This document shows positions 33,451-43,600 of a DNA stretch of 47,156 nt, piece by piece. The stretch's first letter is position 1. Each line of letters begins with the position of its first letter. The translations under genes and the position numbers were made by a program. The notes below the pieces were generated by a model. The model was not told the origin of the DNA and made no database searches. It saw only the letters and a list, made by a program, of their open reading frames with translations. This DNA is from Acidobacteria bacterium RIFCSPLOWO2_12_FULL_65_11 (GTDB lineage Bacteria; Acidobacteriota; Vicinamibacteria; Vicinamibacterales; CAVVIG01), in assembly GCA_001767495.1 (NCBI GenBank), contig MELA01000099.1, forward strand, positions 9,877 through 57,032, read 5' to 3'.

Positions 33451-34736
33451 ATGTTGCTGAGCGGATCGCCGTTGATGATGACGATGTCCGCCAGCTTGCC
33501 GGGCTCGAGCGTGCCGAGTTGATCCTGCTTGAGGGCCGAGCGAGCGGCGTTCCTCGTCAGGATCGTGACGATGTCCTTGGGGGAGAAGACGAGGCTGAGC
33601 GCGCGGAGTTCGTCCCGCAGCGATTCCTTCGGCGGCCACGACGTGTCCGTGCCGTAGCCGTACGAGAGGCCGGCTTCCCAGAGCAGCCGCGCGTTCACCG
33701 GTCCCTGACCGGCGCTCGAGACGGTGTCCCACGGAAACGGGAGCCGGTCGCGGAAGAGCGGCGTGTTGTCAGGCGAGAAGTGCGGGATAAAGATGGCCAG
33801 CGTCGACGTCATCGGGATGCCGGCCTTCGCGATCTTCTGAACCGCGGCCGCGTCTTCGTCGAGCCGTCCGATGTGCGGCGTGTGCACGAGCACGGCGGTG
33901 CCGGCGTCAACAGCCGCGAGCGCATCGACGACCGTCACCGCGTGCGTGACGGTCGGGATGTTGCGCTTCTTGCCCTCGTTGACGATGAGCCGGAGCGTTT
34001 CGGTCTCGGGCCCGCCCGGCGTCACCGTGATCACCGTCTTGATGTAGTCGAAGCCCGCCTTCGCGGCGGCGTCGACCGCGTTGATGGTGTCCTCGGCAGC
34101 AATTGCGCCAGCCGGCTGGGTCGGGCGAAGCGGGGGGCGCGAGGTGTCGAAGCGCGCCGGATCGCCACGGCCGGCTGCCGGTGCAGGAGGTGCAGTCGGC
34201 GCCGCGCCCTGGGCGCCTTGAGTACTGGGGGCCGCTGCGGGAGCGGCGCCGCGTCGGCCGGCGTTGCCGCGCCCACCGCCTCCGGCACGCGCGAGCGGGA
34301 TGATCCTTGCTGCGAAGATCCGCGGGCCTTTGATGGCACCCGACTCGGTCCGCCTCCGGAGTTCCAATCCCTCATCGGGCGTGATTGCTGACAGCACGGT
34401 CGTGAAGCCGGCTTCGAGATACCCGCGCATCTGATCGGCGGCTTCCTTCTCGAGCCACTCTGCCGCATTGCCCTGGATGGGGTGCCGGTGCGCGTCGATG
34501 AAGCCGGGCATGACGGTCATGCCACGTGCGTCGATGACGCGCGCATCAGGTACCGAGGCCGGATTACCTGCCGAGACCGACGCGATCTTGCCGTCGCGGA
34601 CGACGACGGCACCGCGCTCGATGACGGTGCCGGTCCCGTCCAGGATTCGCGCGTTGGTGATGACCAGGTTCTGAGCCGCGGCCGGGCCGGCGCCCGCCAC
34701 CAATGCCAGACCAATCAAAGCAATCAGCTTTTTCAT
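33363..34736 (-). CDS. Exported imidazolonepropionase-like amidohydrolase (second paralog)
   Basis: 457 aa from the ATG at 34736, with a GAGGTG ribosome site; signal peptide KKLIALIGLALVAGAGPAAAQ. Motifs: TNARILDGTG, MPGFIDAHRHPIQG (metal His), DYIKTVITVTPGG (Lys), THAVTVVDAL, VHTPHIGRLDE, YGYGTDTSWPP and LEPGKLADIVIINGDPL. A Gly/Ala/Pro-rich loop of about 50 residues (GRRGAAPAAAPSTQGAQG...) sits where its paralog at 6723 has a shorter one. Substrate unknown. Convergent with the truncated GlcG-like gene. Confidence 0.88.
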   Translation of the reverse strand: MKKLIALIGLALVAGAGPAAAQNLVITNARILDGTGTVIERGAVVVRDGKIASVSAGNPASVPDARVIDARGMTVMPGFIDAHRHPIQGNAAEWLEKEAADQMRGYLEAGFTTVLSAITPDEGLELRRRTESGAIKGPRIFAARIIPLARAGGGGRGNAGRRGAAPAAAPSTQGAQGAAPTAPPAPAAGRGDPARFDTSRPPLRPTQPAGAIAAEDTINAVDAAAKAGFDYIKTVITVTPGGPETETLRLIVNEGKKRNIPTVTHAVTVVDALAAVDAGTAVLVHTPHIGRLDEDAAAVQKIAKAGIPMTSTLAIFIPHFSPDNTPLFRDRLPFPWDTVSSAGQGPVNARLLWEAGLSYGYGTDTSWPPKESLRDELRALSLVFSPKDIVTILTRNAARSALKQDQLGTLEPGKLADIVIINGDPLSNIYDVLNVVMTVKGGVVLSDKTTPAAATRR

Positions 34737-34770
34737 ATGCACCTCGATGAGCGGCGATAAGTGTAGCGTT

Positions 34771-37239
34771 TCAATGCATCACGGGCGTGACGTTCCAGAT
34801 GTTCCGCGCGTATTCGAGGACGGCGCGGTCGCTCGAGAAGCGGCCCATGCCGGCGATGTTGAGAATCGCGCGTCTCGCCCACTCGTCAGGGTCTCGGTAG
34901 AGCGCGTCGACGCGCTCCTGGCAGGCGACGTACGACGCGTAGTCGGCGAGCAGCAGGAAGAAATCGCCGTGGGTCGTCAGCACATCGAGGATGGGGCGGA
35001 AGCGGTCTGGCGCGTCGCTCGAGAAATAACCAGAGGCGATCATGTCGAGTACGCGCCGCAGCTCTTCGTTTGAGTGATAGATGTCCCACGGGTTGTAGCC
35101 CGCCGCGCGACGAGCCGCGACTTCACCTGCCGTCAGCCCGAAGATGAAGATGTTCCCTTCGCCCACCGCGTTTCCGATCTCGATATTGGCGCCGTCGAGC
35201 GTCCCAATCGTCAGCGCGCCGTTGAGCGCCAGCTTCATGTTGCCCGTCCCGGACGCCTCGGTGCCGGCCGTCGAAATCTGTTCGGACAGATCGGCGGCCG
35301 GGACGATCTGCTCGGCGCTCGTCACGCTGTAGTCTCGAAGAAACGCGACCTTGAGGCGGTCCGAGGTCGCGGGGTCGCCGTTGACGACGTCGGCGACGCT
35401 GTGGATGAGCTTGATGATGAGTTTCGCCGTCCCGTAGCCGGGCGCCGCCTTGCCGCCGAAGATCACCGTGCGCGGCACCAGGTGTTGCCCGTCACGGATG
35501 CGGTTGTACCGGGTCACGACGTGCAGGACGTTCAAGAGCTGCCGCTTGTACTCGTGCATCCGCTTGATGTGGACGTCGAACATCGAGGCCGGATCGACCG
35601 CAAGCCGCGTCTTGACGAGCGCCGCCAGCCGCGTCTTCTCGGCACGCTTGACCTCTCGGAACCGCTTGCGGAATCCGGCGTCCTCGGCGAGCGGCGCGAG
35701 GCGCGCGAGACACGAGAGGTCGCGGACCCACTCGGTGCCGATCCTCTCGCTGATCGCGGCCGAGAGCTCCGGGTTGGCGTGGTGCAGCCAGCGGCGCGGC
35801 GTGATGCCGTTGGTGATGTTGACGATCCGGTCCGGAAAGAGGCGGTCGAAGTCGGCGAAGATGGTCCTCTTCATCAGCGCGGTGTGAATCTCGGCGACGC
35901 CGTTGACGTGGTGGCTGCCGATCGTCGCCAGGTAGGCCATGCGCAGCCGGCGTCCGCCCTGTTCGTCCACGATCGACACGCGCCGGGCGAGATCCGGATC
36001 GTCGGGGTGCTGGCGACGCACGTCTTCGAGAAACCGGCGGTTGATCTCGTAGATGATCTGGAGGTGGCGCGGCAGGATCTGCTCGAAGAGGTGGACGGGC
36101 CACGTCTCGAGCGCCTCGGGCATCAGCGTGTGGTTCGTGTACGAGAAGGTCCGTCGCGTGATGTCCCAGGCGCGGTCCCAATCCAGACGATGCCCATCGA
36201 CGAGCAGTCGCATCAGCTCGGCAATCCCGATCGACGGGTGCGTGTCGTTCAACTGGATGGCGACTTTGTCGGGCAGCTCGTCCAGGTTCGAATGGTGGAT
36301 CGTGAAGCGACGCAGGATGTCCTGGAGCGAGGCGCACACGAAGAAATACTGCTGCTTGAGCCGCAGCTCGCGCCCCATCTGCGTCGTGTCATTGGGATAC
36401 AGCACTTTGGAAAGGTTCTCTGACTCGTTCTTCTGTTCGACCGCCTTGATGTAATTCCCTTCGTTGAAGTACTTCAGATTGAAGTCGCGCGAGGCCTTGG
36501 CCGACCACAGCCGCATGTGGTTCACCGTCGTCGTGCCGTAGCCGGGCACCGGCGTGTCGTAGGCCATGGCCATCACGTCTTCGGTGCCCACCCAGTGGAA
36601 GCGCAGCCGGCCCTGCTCGTCGGTCGACTGCTGGACGTGGCCGCTGAATTTCACCGGGAAGAGCACCTCGGGCCGGGCGAACTCCCAGGGGTTGCCGTAC
36701 CGCAGCCAGTTGTCCGGATGCTCGATCTGATAGCCCTGCTCGATGCGCTGCCGGAACATGCCGTACTCGTACCGGATACCGTAGCCGTATCCCGGCAGAG
36801 AGAGCGTGGCCATCGAGTCGAGGAAGCAGGCCGCAAGCCGGCCGAGCCCGCCGTTGCCGAGCGCCGCGTCCTGCTCGAGCTCGCAGACCTTGTCGATGTC
36901 CAGCTCGAGGTCCGAGAGCGCCTCGCGGCATTCTTGATGGAAACCCAGGTTCAACAGACTGTTCGAGAGGAGCCGGCCGGTCAGAAATTCGAGCGACAGG
37001 TAGTACACGCGCTTGGCGTCGGCGCTGTAGTAACTCTGTGTGGTCTCCATCCAGCGCTCGATCAGCCGCTCGCGTACGACGTAGGCGGTGGTGGCGAACC
37101 AGTCACGCGTTGTGGCCGTGTCGGGATTCTTTCCCAGGGAATAGATCAGTTGGTTGGCCAGCGACCGCCGGAGCGACGTCCGATCCCGTCCCAGCTTGTC
37201 GTAGTCGAATGGCGGGCTGGCGTCTTTGCGAGATGTCAT
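34771..37239 (-). CDS. glgP: Glycogen/starch phosphorylase
   Basis: 822 aa, normal length for GT35. Motifs: YYLSLEFLTGRLLSNSLLNLG, DAALGNGGLGRLAACFLDSMATL, QLNDTHPSIGIAELMRLLVD, VNITNGITPRRWL, FGGKAAPGY and the PLP-lysine region EASGTGNMKLALNGALTIGTLDGANIEI. It releases glucose-1-phosphate from glycogen with inorganic phosphate, fitting the nearby phosphate uptake operon only loosely. Single gene, convergent/divergent neighbours; 110 nt separate its start from the divergent helicase gene. Confidence 0.96.
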   Translation of the reverse strand: MTSRKDASPPFDYDKLGRDRTSLRRSLANQLIYSLGKNPDTATTRDWFATTAYVVRERLIERWMETTQSYYSADAKRVYYLSLEFLTGRLLSNSLLNLGFHQECREALSDLELDIDKVCELEQDAALGNGGLGRLAACFLDSMATLSLPGYGYGIRYEYGMFRQRIEQGYQIEHPDNWLRYGNPWEFARPEVLFPVKFSGHVQQSTDEQGRLRFHWVGTEDVMAMAYDTPVPGYGTTTVNHMRLWSAKASRDFNLKYFNEGNYIKAVEQKNESENLSKVLYPNDTTQMGRELRLKQQYFFVCASLQDILRRFTIHHSNLDELPDKVAIQLNDTHPSIGIAELMRLLVDGHRLDWDRAWDITRRTFSYTNHTLMPEALETWPVHLFEQILPRHLQIIYEINRRFLEDVRRQHPDDPDLARRVSIVDEQGGRRLRMAYLATIGSHHVNGVAEIHTALMKRTIFADFDRLFPDRIVNITNGITPRRWLHHANPELSAAISERIGTEWVRDLSCLARLAPLAEDAGFRKRFREVKRAEKTRLAALVKTRLAVDPASMFDVHIKRMHEYKRQLLNVLHVVTRYNRIRDGQHLVPRTVIFGGKAAPGYGTAKLIIKLIHSVADVVNGDPATSDRLKVAFLRDYSVTSAEQIVPAADLSEQISTAGTEASGTGNMKLALNGALTIGTLDGANIEIGNAVGEGNIFIFGLTAGEVAARRAAGYNPWDIYHSNEELRRVLDMIASGYFSSDAPDRFRPILDVLTTHGDFFLLLADYASYVACQERVDALYRDPDEWARRAILNIAGMGRFSSDRAVLEYARNIWNVTPVMH

Positions 37240-37349
37240 GTGGCTTGGTGAACTCCAGGCCCTTTACGTGCTCCCACGAAGGTGAGGTTACCCGATGTAG
37301 GAGCCTGAGTCTCTCGGATTCAGATATCATCCGGCAACCCCTGGAGGCC

Positions 37350-40300
37350 ATGGTTACCGCGACTGACATACCTCCCAAGCCCGGCGAGGTCGTGCGGGTC
37401 CGTTCCCGGCGATACCTCGTCGAAGAGGTCGAGCCGGCGCCGACGCCGGGCGACCAGACGCTGGTCCGGCTCTCGTGTTTGGAAGACGACGCAGAGGGTG
37501 AAGAGGTCCAGGTTCTCTGGGAAAAGGAAGTCGACGCACAGCGCATCAACGAGGCTGACTGGTCGCGCCTGGCCGGCGGTAACTTCGACCAACCACATCT
37601 CTTCGCCGCGTACTATCGGACACTGCGCTGGAACTCGGTCACTTCAACCGATCCGAAGCTGTTTCAGGCGCCCTATCGGGCGGGAATCCGGATCGACGCG
37701 TACCAGCTCGAGCCGCTGAGGAAGGCGCTCCTTCTACCGCGCGTCAACCTGTTCATTGCGGACGATGTGGGGTTGGGGAAGACCATCGAGGCTGGCCTCA
37801 TCGTTCGCGAGCTGCTCATGCGCCAGCGCGTCAGGCGGATTGTCGTTGCCGCGCCGCCATCGGTCCTGCTTCAGTGGAAGGAAGAACTGGACCAGCGCTT
37901 CGGCCTGACGTTCGTGGTCTTCGACCGCGAGTACGTAAGAAGAATGCGCCAGGAGCGTGGCTTCTCGGTGAATCCGTGGACGACGCATTCGCGGTTCATC
38001 GTGTCCCATCGCTTGCTGCGCGATCCGGATTACAAGATTCTTCTGGACGACTGGCTCGAGAGTGCCGGGCTGAGTGGGAGCCTTCTCATCCTTGATGAGG
38101 CGCACAATGCCGCGCCGGCCAGCGGTGCTCGCTACGCCATCGACTCGCAGTTTACAAAGGCCATTCGCGAGGTCGCACCGAAGTTCGAGCATCGGCTCTT
38201 CCTGTCGGCCACTCCACACAACGGCCACTCGAACAGCTTCTCGGCCTTGCTAGAGATCCTGGATCCGCAGCGCTTCTGTCGTGGTGTGCCAGTAGATGGC
38301 GCTAAGCAGCTCGAGCCGGTGATGGTGCGGAGGTTGAAAGATGACCTCCGGCGTCTGCAGGGCGGCTTCCCGAAGCGCGAGGTTGTCGAAGTGCCCGTCG
38401 TGGGCCTGAAAGAAGACAACCCGGAGCTGTTGTTGCCTCGGCTGCTGGACGAATACCGGCAGGCGAGGGAAGAGCGCCTTGTGAATTCGCACAAGTCGGT
38501 GCGCATGGCCGCCACTCTCGTGCTCTGCAGCTTGCAGAAGCGCTTGCTGTCGTCCATCGAAGCATTCGCCTGCACCCTTCGCGTTCACCGAAAATCATTC
38601 GAGGCCGCTGCGAACGCGAGTGCAGTAACCGCAAATGTAGGGCCCGGTCTTCAGACCGGGCCGACTCAGACCGGTCCGACTCAAGCCAGTCCGAACCTGG
38701 CCCAGCTCAAGCTCCTGACCAACGCACCTGACGCGGACGATGAACGGGCAGAGGCCGCTGAAGATGACGTGACCGCGCAGGATGATGCGGTGATGGCGGC
38801 AGCGACGGCGCGGACGATGGGTGAGGCGTCTGCGGATGTGTACAAGAAGGAGCGAGATCTCCTGACACGCATGTCCGAAGTCGCCGACGCCGCCCGCGGC
38901 CTGCCAGACGCCCGCGTAACCTATCTGATCAACTGGATCAAGAAACACAACCAGCGCGTGCTGATCTTCACGGAATACTCCGACACGAAGCGCTACCTGG
39001 AGAAGCAGCTTCGGGCCGCGGTGACACAGGGCCGTGAGTCCGACCCTCTCATTGCCACCTATCACGGCGGGATGACAGACGAAGCACGAGAGGATGTGAA
39101 GCGGGCCTTCAACGCCGATCCGCAGAAGCATCAGCTTCGAGTGCTCATCGCGACCGATGCGGCGCGCGAGGGCGTGAACCTGCAGAATCACTGTGCGGAC
39201 CTGTTTCACTTCGACGTGCCGTGGAATCCGAGTCGTGTGGAGCAGCGGAACGGCCGGATTGACCGCAAGCTCCAGCGGGCCGAGGAAGTCCGTTGTCATT
39301 ACTTCATCTACGAGCAGCGCCCGGAGGATCGGGTGTTGAAGGCGCTCGTCGAAAAGACCAAGACCATCAGGCGCGAGTTGGGAAGCCTTGCGCCGGTGCT
39401 CGAGCGAAAGCTTGAGGATCGGCTGAGCATGGGCTTTGCGCGCAAGGATGCGGCGGCGCTTGCGAACGCGATAAGAGATGAACAACTGGACGCTGAGCGG
39501 CTGAAGACGACGGAGGCTGAGCTCGAGTCTGGTCGAAAGCGGGAGGCGGATCTTAAGACCGAGATCTCAGGGCTTCAGGATCTACTCGAGAAATCGAGGA
39601 ACTGGTTGCGCCTGGACGAAGCCGACTTGCGGCAGGCGATCTCCTGTGGCCTGGAGCTGCTCGGCGCCAATGCGCTTCAGCCGACAAAGAAGGACGGCGA
39701 ATTCCAACTCCCGGATCTCTCGTCCCATGCCCAGACGGACCCGTCCTGGATGCATACGCTCGACACGCTGCGGGCGCCACAGCGCAAGGGTCAGCCCGTG
39801 TGGGAGTGGCGGAAGCAGCAGCCGATTCGACCAGTCGTCTTTGAAGACCAGGGTTCGTTGGACGCCACGGACGTGCACCTTCACCTGGAGCATCGGTTCG
39901 TGCAGCGCCTGCTCGGGCGCTTTCGGTCCCAGGGGTTTGTCCATCACGATCTGACCCGCGCGTGTGTCGTCCTCACGAAGGATCCGGTTCCACGCGTCAT
40001 CCTGCTCGGTCGCCTGTCGCTGTACGGACAGCGGGCTTCACGCCTGCACGATCAGGTGCTGGCCGTCGCGGCTCGGTGGGCAGACGCGACGATCCGGAGC
40101 GAGACGTTGAAGCCGTACGCTGACGCCACGCTCGACAAGACGCTGGAGCTGCTCGAGCAGGCACTCAGCGCGGAGACGTTGCTGCCCGACCTGCCCTTGC
40201 AGGTCCGTCAGAGGCTCAGTTCGGGGGCTTCGCGCGACCTCGATGAGCTGCGTCCACATCTCAAGGTTCAGGCGGACGACCTCAGCACTCGCGCGACGGC

Positions 40301-40598
40301 CGAGCTCCGGGCGCGGGGCGACAGGGAAGCGACCGAGATGCGAGCGATTCTCGAGACGCAGCGGAAGCGCATTCAGGCGACGGCCGTTGAAAAGGAGAAG
40401 GACCTCCAGCAGCCTGGTCTCTTCGATCAAGAGGAGCGCAAGCAAGTCGAGGCCGACAAGCGCTACTGGCACAAGCGGCTGGAGGAGCTGGCCCGCGAGC
40501 TCGACACCGAGCCCGCCCGCATCCGTCAGAGCTACGAGGTCAAGACTGCCCGCTTCGAGCCCGTCGGCCTCATCTATCTCTGGCCCGTGACGGGGTAG
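37350..40598 (+). CDS. drmD: SNF2-like helicase, DISARM DrmD type
   Basis: 1082 aa from the ATG at 37350 (GGAGG 2-3 nt before). Superfamily 2 motifs: ADDVGLGKTIEAGL (I, ~137-150), LLILDEAHNAA (II, ~246-256), LSATPHNGH (III), VLIFTEYSDTKRYLEKQL (IV), VLIATDAAREGVNLQN and FDVPWNPSRVEQRNGRIDR (V/VI). Motif I and the HepA/RapA-like layout fit DrmD, the helicase of class 1 DISARM, which is normally followed by the methylase. The C-terminal third is coiled-coil rich. A palindrome at 38636-38662 has been inserted in frame, giving VGPGLQTGPTQTGPTQASPN between the helicase lobes. drmA, drmB and drmC are not in the window. Confidence 0.82.
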   Translation: MVTATDIPPKPGEVVRVRSRRYLVEEVEPAPTPGDQTLVRLSCLEDDAEGEEVQVLWEKEVDAQRINEADWSRLAGGNFDQPHLFAAYYRTLRWNSVTSTDPKLFQAPYRAGIRIDAYQLEPLRKALLLPRVNLFIADDVGLGKTIEAGLIVRELLMRQRVRRIVVAAPPSVLLQWKEELDQRFGLTFVVFDREYVRRMRQERGFSVNPWTTHSRFIVSHRLLRDPDYKILLDDWLESAGLSGSLLILDEAHNAAPASGARYAIDSQFTKAIREVAPKFEHRLFLSATPHNGHSNSFSALLEILDPQRFCRGVPVDGAKQLEPVMVRRLKDDLRRLQGGFPKREVVEVPVVGLKEDNPELLLPRLLDEYRQAREERLVNSHKSVRMAATLVLCSLQKRLLSSIEAFACTLRVHRKSFEAAANASAVTANVGPGLQTGPTQTGPTQASPNLAQLKLLTNAPDADDERAEAAEDDVTAQDDAVMAAATARTMGEASADVYKKERDLLTRMSEVADAARGLPDARVTYLINWIKKHNQRVLIFTEYSDTKRYLEKQLRAAVTQGRESDPLIATYHGGMTDEAREDVKRAFNADPQKHQLRVLIATDAAREGVNLQNHCADLFHFDVPWNPSRVEQRNGRIDRKLQRAEEVRCHYFIYEQRPEDRVLKALVEKTKTIRRELGSLAPVLERKLEDRLSMGFARKDAAALANAIRDEQLDAERLKTTEAELESGRKREADLKTEISGLQDLLEKSRNWLRLDEADLRQAISCGLELLGANALQPTKKDGEFQLPDLSSHAQTDPSWMHTLDTLRAPQRKGQPVWEWRKQQPIRPVVFEDQGSLDATDVHLHLEHRFVQRLLGRFRSQGFVHHDLTRACVVLTKDPVPRVILLGRLSLYGQRASRLHDQVLAVAARWADATIRSETLKPYADATLDKTLELLEQALSAETLLPDLPLQVRQRLSSGASRDLDELRPHLKVQADDLSTRATAELRARGDREATEMRAILETQRKRIQATAVEKEKDLQQPGLFDQEERKQVEADKRYWHKRLEELARELDTEPARIRQSYEVKTARFEPVGLIYLWPVTG
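38636..38662. repeat. In-frame palindromic insert inside the helicase gene
   Basis: TGTAG is followed by a perfect hairpin, arms GGCCCGGTCT and AGACCGGGCC around TC; the centre is CTTCAG, as in the intergenic copies. It is read in frame, and a degenerate 15-bp tandem unit (ACCGGGCCGACTCAG, ACCGGTCCGACTCAA) follows to about 38692, encoding GPTQ-type repeats in a linker between the two helicase lobes. Confidence 0.85.
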
Positions 40599-40601
40599 GC
40601 G

Positions 40602-43600
40602 ATGGCACAGGTTCCCCCCGAACTCCAGGCGCACAAGGAATGGCTGGGCCAGATCCAGCAGGTGGGGCTTGTTGTTTCGCCGAGCGTGCTCGTCAAGCAC
40701 GGCGTGTTCATCGAGCGCCAGAAGGCGGTTGAGAAGCAGGAACGCCTCCGTGAGCTGGTTCAAGAAGAGGACGGGCTCCGCAGCATGGACTGGCCGACCG
40801 TCTGCCGCGAGCTGCTCGAATGGCCCGATAACCTGCTGGCCGGTGCGGTCGGTGGCCCGGCGCTTCCTGACAGCCTCGTCGTTGCGCTGCCCGAGTACGA
40901 CGACCGCCTCGCGCCGACCTATGCCGTTGCCGATCCCGACCCAGCACCAAACTGGCTCCTCCTTATTAATGTTGTGGAGCCCGAGACGGATTTCGATGCG
41001 GCCCCTCCGGCAGATCGGCAGCATCACGGCTGGCGGACCAGTCCGCACGCGCGCCTGGAGCGACTGCTTCGAGCGACTGGCGTGCCGATTGGCCTCCTCT
41101 TTAGTGGCGGTGCTCTCCGCCTCATCTACGCACCGCAAGGCGAGTCGTCTGGCCACCTGACGTTTCGCTTTTCAGATCTGGTTCAGACGCTCGGCCGGCC
41201 CATGGTCGGCGCGCTCTGCGCGCTGCTCGGTGTCGAGCGGGTGACGGACGTTCAGCAGGAGGCGCAGCGGCTGCCGGCGCTCCTCAAAGAGAGCCGTAGG
41301 TATCAGAACGAGGTCTCCACCGAGCTGGCCGGACAGGTACTCGAGGCGCTGTGGGAACTTGTGCGCGGATTCCAGCGCGCGAACGAGCACGCGCACGGCG
41401 CGCTCCTGGACCAGGCGTTGCGCGAGGCTCCGAACGACGTCTACGGCGGCCTCCTTTCCACGCTGATGCGTCTTGTCTTCGTTCTGTACGCCGAAGACCG
41501 AGGGCTGATGCCGAAGAGCGAGGTGTACCAGAAGCACTACTCGATCTCGGGGCTCTTCGAGCGGTTGCGGGACGATGAAGCGCGGTATCCAGATACGATG
41601 GACGCGCGTTTCGGATCGTGGACGCAGCTCCTGGCACTCTTTCGCCTTGTCCACGACGGTGGTGGTCACGGCGACATGCGCTTCCCAGCGCGGCATGGCC
41701 GGCTGTTCAATCCCGACGCGTACCCTTTCTTAGAAGGCCGGCCGTCCGGCAGCGTCCGCGTGATGGGCGAGCCCATCGATCCGCCGCATATTTCTGACGG
41801 CGTTGTGTTTCGGGTGCTGAAGAACCTGCTCATCCTTGACGGCGAGCGGCTGTCCTATCGGACGCTCGACGTGGAGCAGATCGGTTCGGTCTACGAAGCG
41901 ATGATGGGTTTTGCACTTCAGCAGGCGGCAGGCCCCTCTATCGCCACCACTCCCAAGAACATCGTCTTCAACATCGCGGAGCTGCTCGAGCAGAAGCCGA
42001 AGGATCGTGCTGCGTGGCTGCAGAAGGAAACCGAACTGAAGACGACTGGCGACGCGCTGGCGAAGGCCGCGTCGGATGACGAGGTGATGGCGGCGCTCGG
42101 CCGGAGGGTGTCGCGCTACACGCCGCACGTGCTGCCTCCGGGTGCAATGTATTTGCAGCCTACTGAAGAGCGGCGGCGATCCGGTTCTCACTACACGCCG
42201 CGCTCCCTGACTGCGCCCATCGTCCACACCACATTTCGGCCCATCCTCGAGCGGCTGGGCGACCAGGCCACGCCGGATCAGATTCTCGATCTCAAGGTGT
42301 GCGATCCAGCGATGGGATCGGGCGCGTTTCTTGTCGAGGCATGTCGGTTGCTCGCCGAGAGGCTGGTTCGCGCGTGGGAGGTACGCAAGCAGATCCCGAA
42401 GGTACCCGACGACGAGGATGTGCTGACGTATGCTCGGCGGCTGGTAGCCGAGCGGTGTCTCTATGGCGTGGACAAGAACCCGTTCGCAGTGGACCTCGCC
42501 AAGCTTTCGCTCTGGCTGGCCACGCTAGCGCGCGAGCATCCGTTCACGTTTCTCGATCATGCGCTACGGCACGGCGACTCGCTTGTGGGCCTCTCGCGCG
42601 AGCAAATTGCGTGTTTCAGTTGGGAGACAGCGAAGCAGCTGCCCCTGCTACGGACGCTCATCGACGGGCGCGTGGCCGAAGCGCAGGCCCTGCGCGAACG
42701 GATTCAGAGCCTCGCCACGGTAGACGATGTGCCCGAGCAGGCGCGGCTGTTGAGGGAAGCGAACGACGCGTTGCATAACGTGCGGCACATTGGCGACCTT
42801 GTCGTGTCGGCGTTCTTCGAACGGGAAAAGCCGAAGGATCGGCAGACGCTCCGTGCGGCGTACGCCGGTCAGGCTGAGCAGTGGCTGTTGCAGCGGGACA
42901 GCGGGGCTTTCGTACGGCCGGACTTCAGTCCGGCCGTAGTGACCTTCCACTGGGAGATCGAATTCCCCGAAGTCTTCACCCGCAGCAACGGCGGCTTCGA
43001 CGCCTTCGTTGGCAATCCGCCGTTCCTTGGGGGAACGCGGATCTCGACCGTTCTCGGAAACTCGTATCGTGATTTTCTCTTGACAGTCCACTTAGAAAGC
43101 CACGGCAATGCGGACTTGGTGTCCTACTTCTTCCGCAGCTGCTTTGATCGCACACGCCGGGGTGGAGCTCTTGGACTACTCGCGACCAAGACTATTGCTC
43201 AAGGCGACACTAGATTCACAGGGCTTCGTTGGATCTTGAACAAGGGCGGTACGATCTATTCCGCGCGCAAGAGGTACAAGTGGCCGGGCCTCGCGGCTGT
43301 CACCGTTAGCATCGTTCACCTGATACGCGAGGAGTCGCCGGCATGGCCCTTCCTGCTAGATGACGAAGTCGTTGGGCATGTTACGGCCTTCCTCCTCGAT
43401 GCGGGAGGAAATGATGATCCGAGGCCCTTGTCTCACAACGCTGGTGTCAGCTTTCTCGGTAGCAAGATTTACGGCCGGGGCTTCCTCTTCGACAACGAGG
43501 ACGCCGCAGCTACGCCAGTCAGCGAGATGGAGCGGCTAATCGCTGTGGACCCACGCAACCGGGAACGGATCTTCCCCTACCTGAGCGGCGAAGATATCAA

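Noticed and set aside
35074-36423. Long plus-strand open frame across glgP
   Set aside because: Shadow of glycogen phosphorylase on the other strand.
37038-37349. Upstream extension of the helicase reading frame
   Set aside because: Overlaps the start of glgP in antisense and has no protein-like features; the ATG at 37350 with GGAGG fits better.
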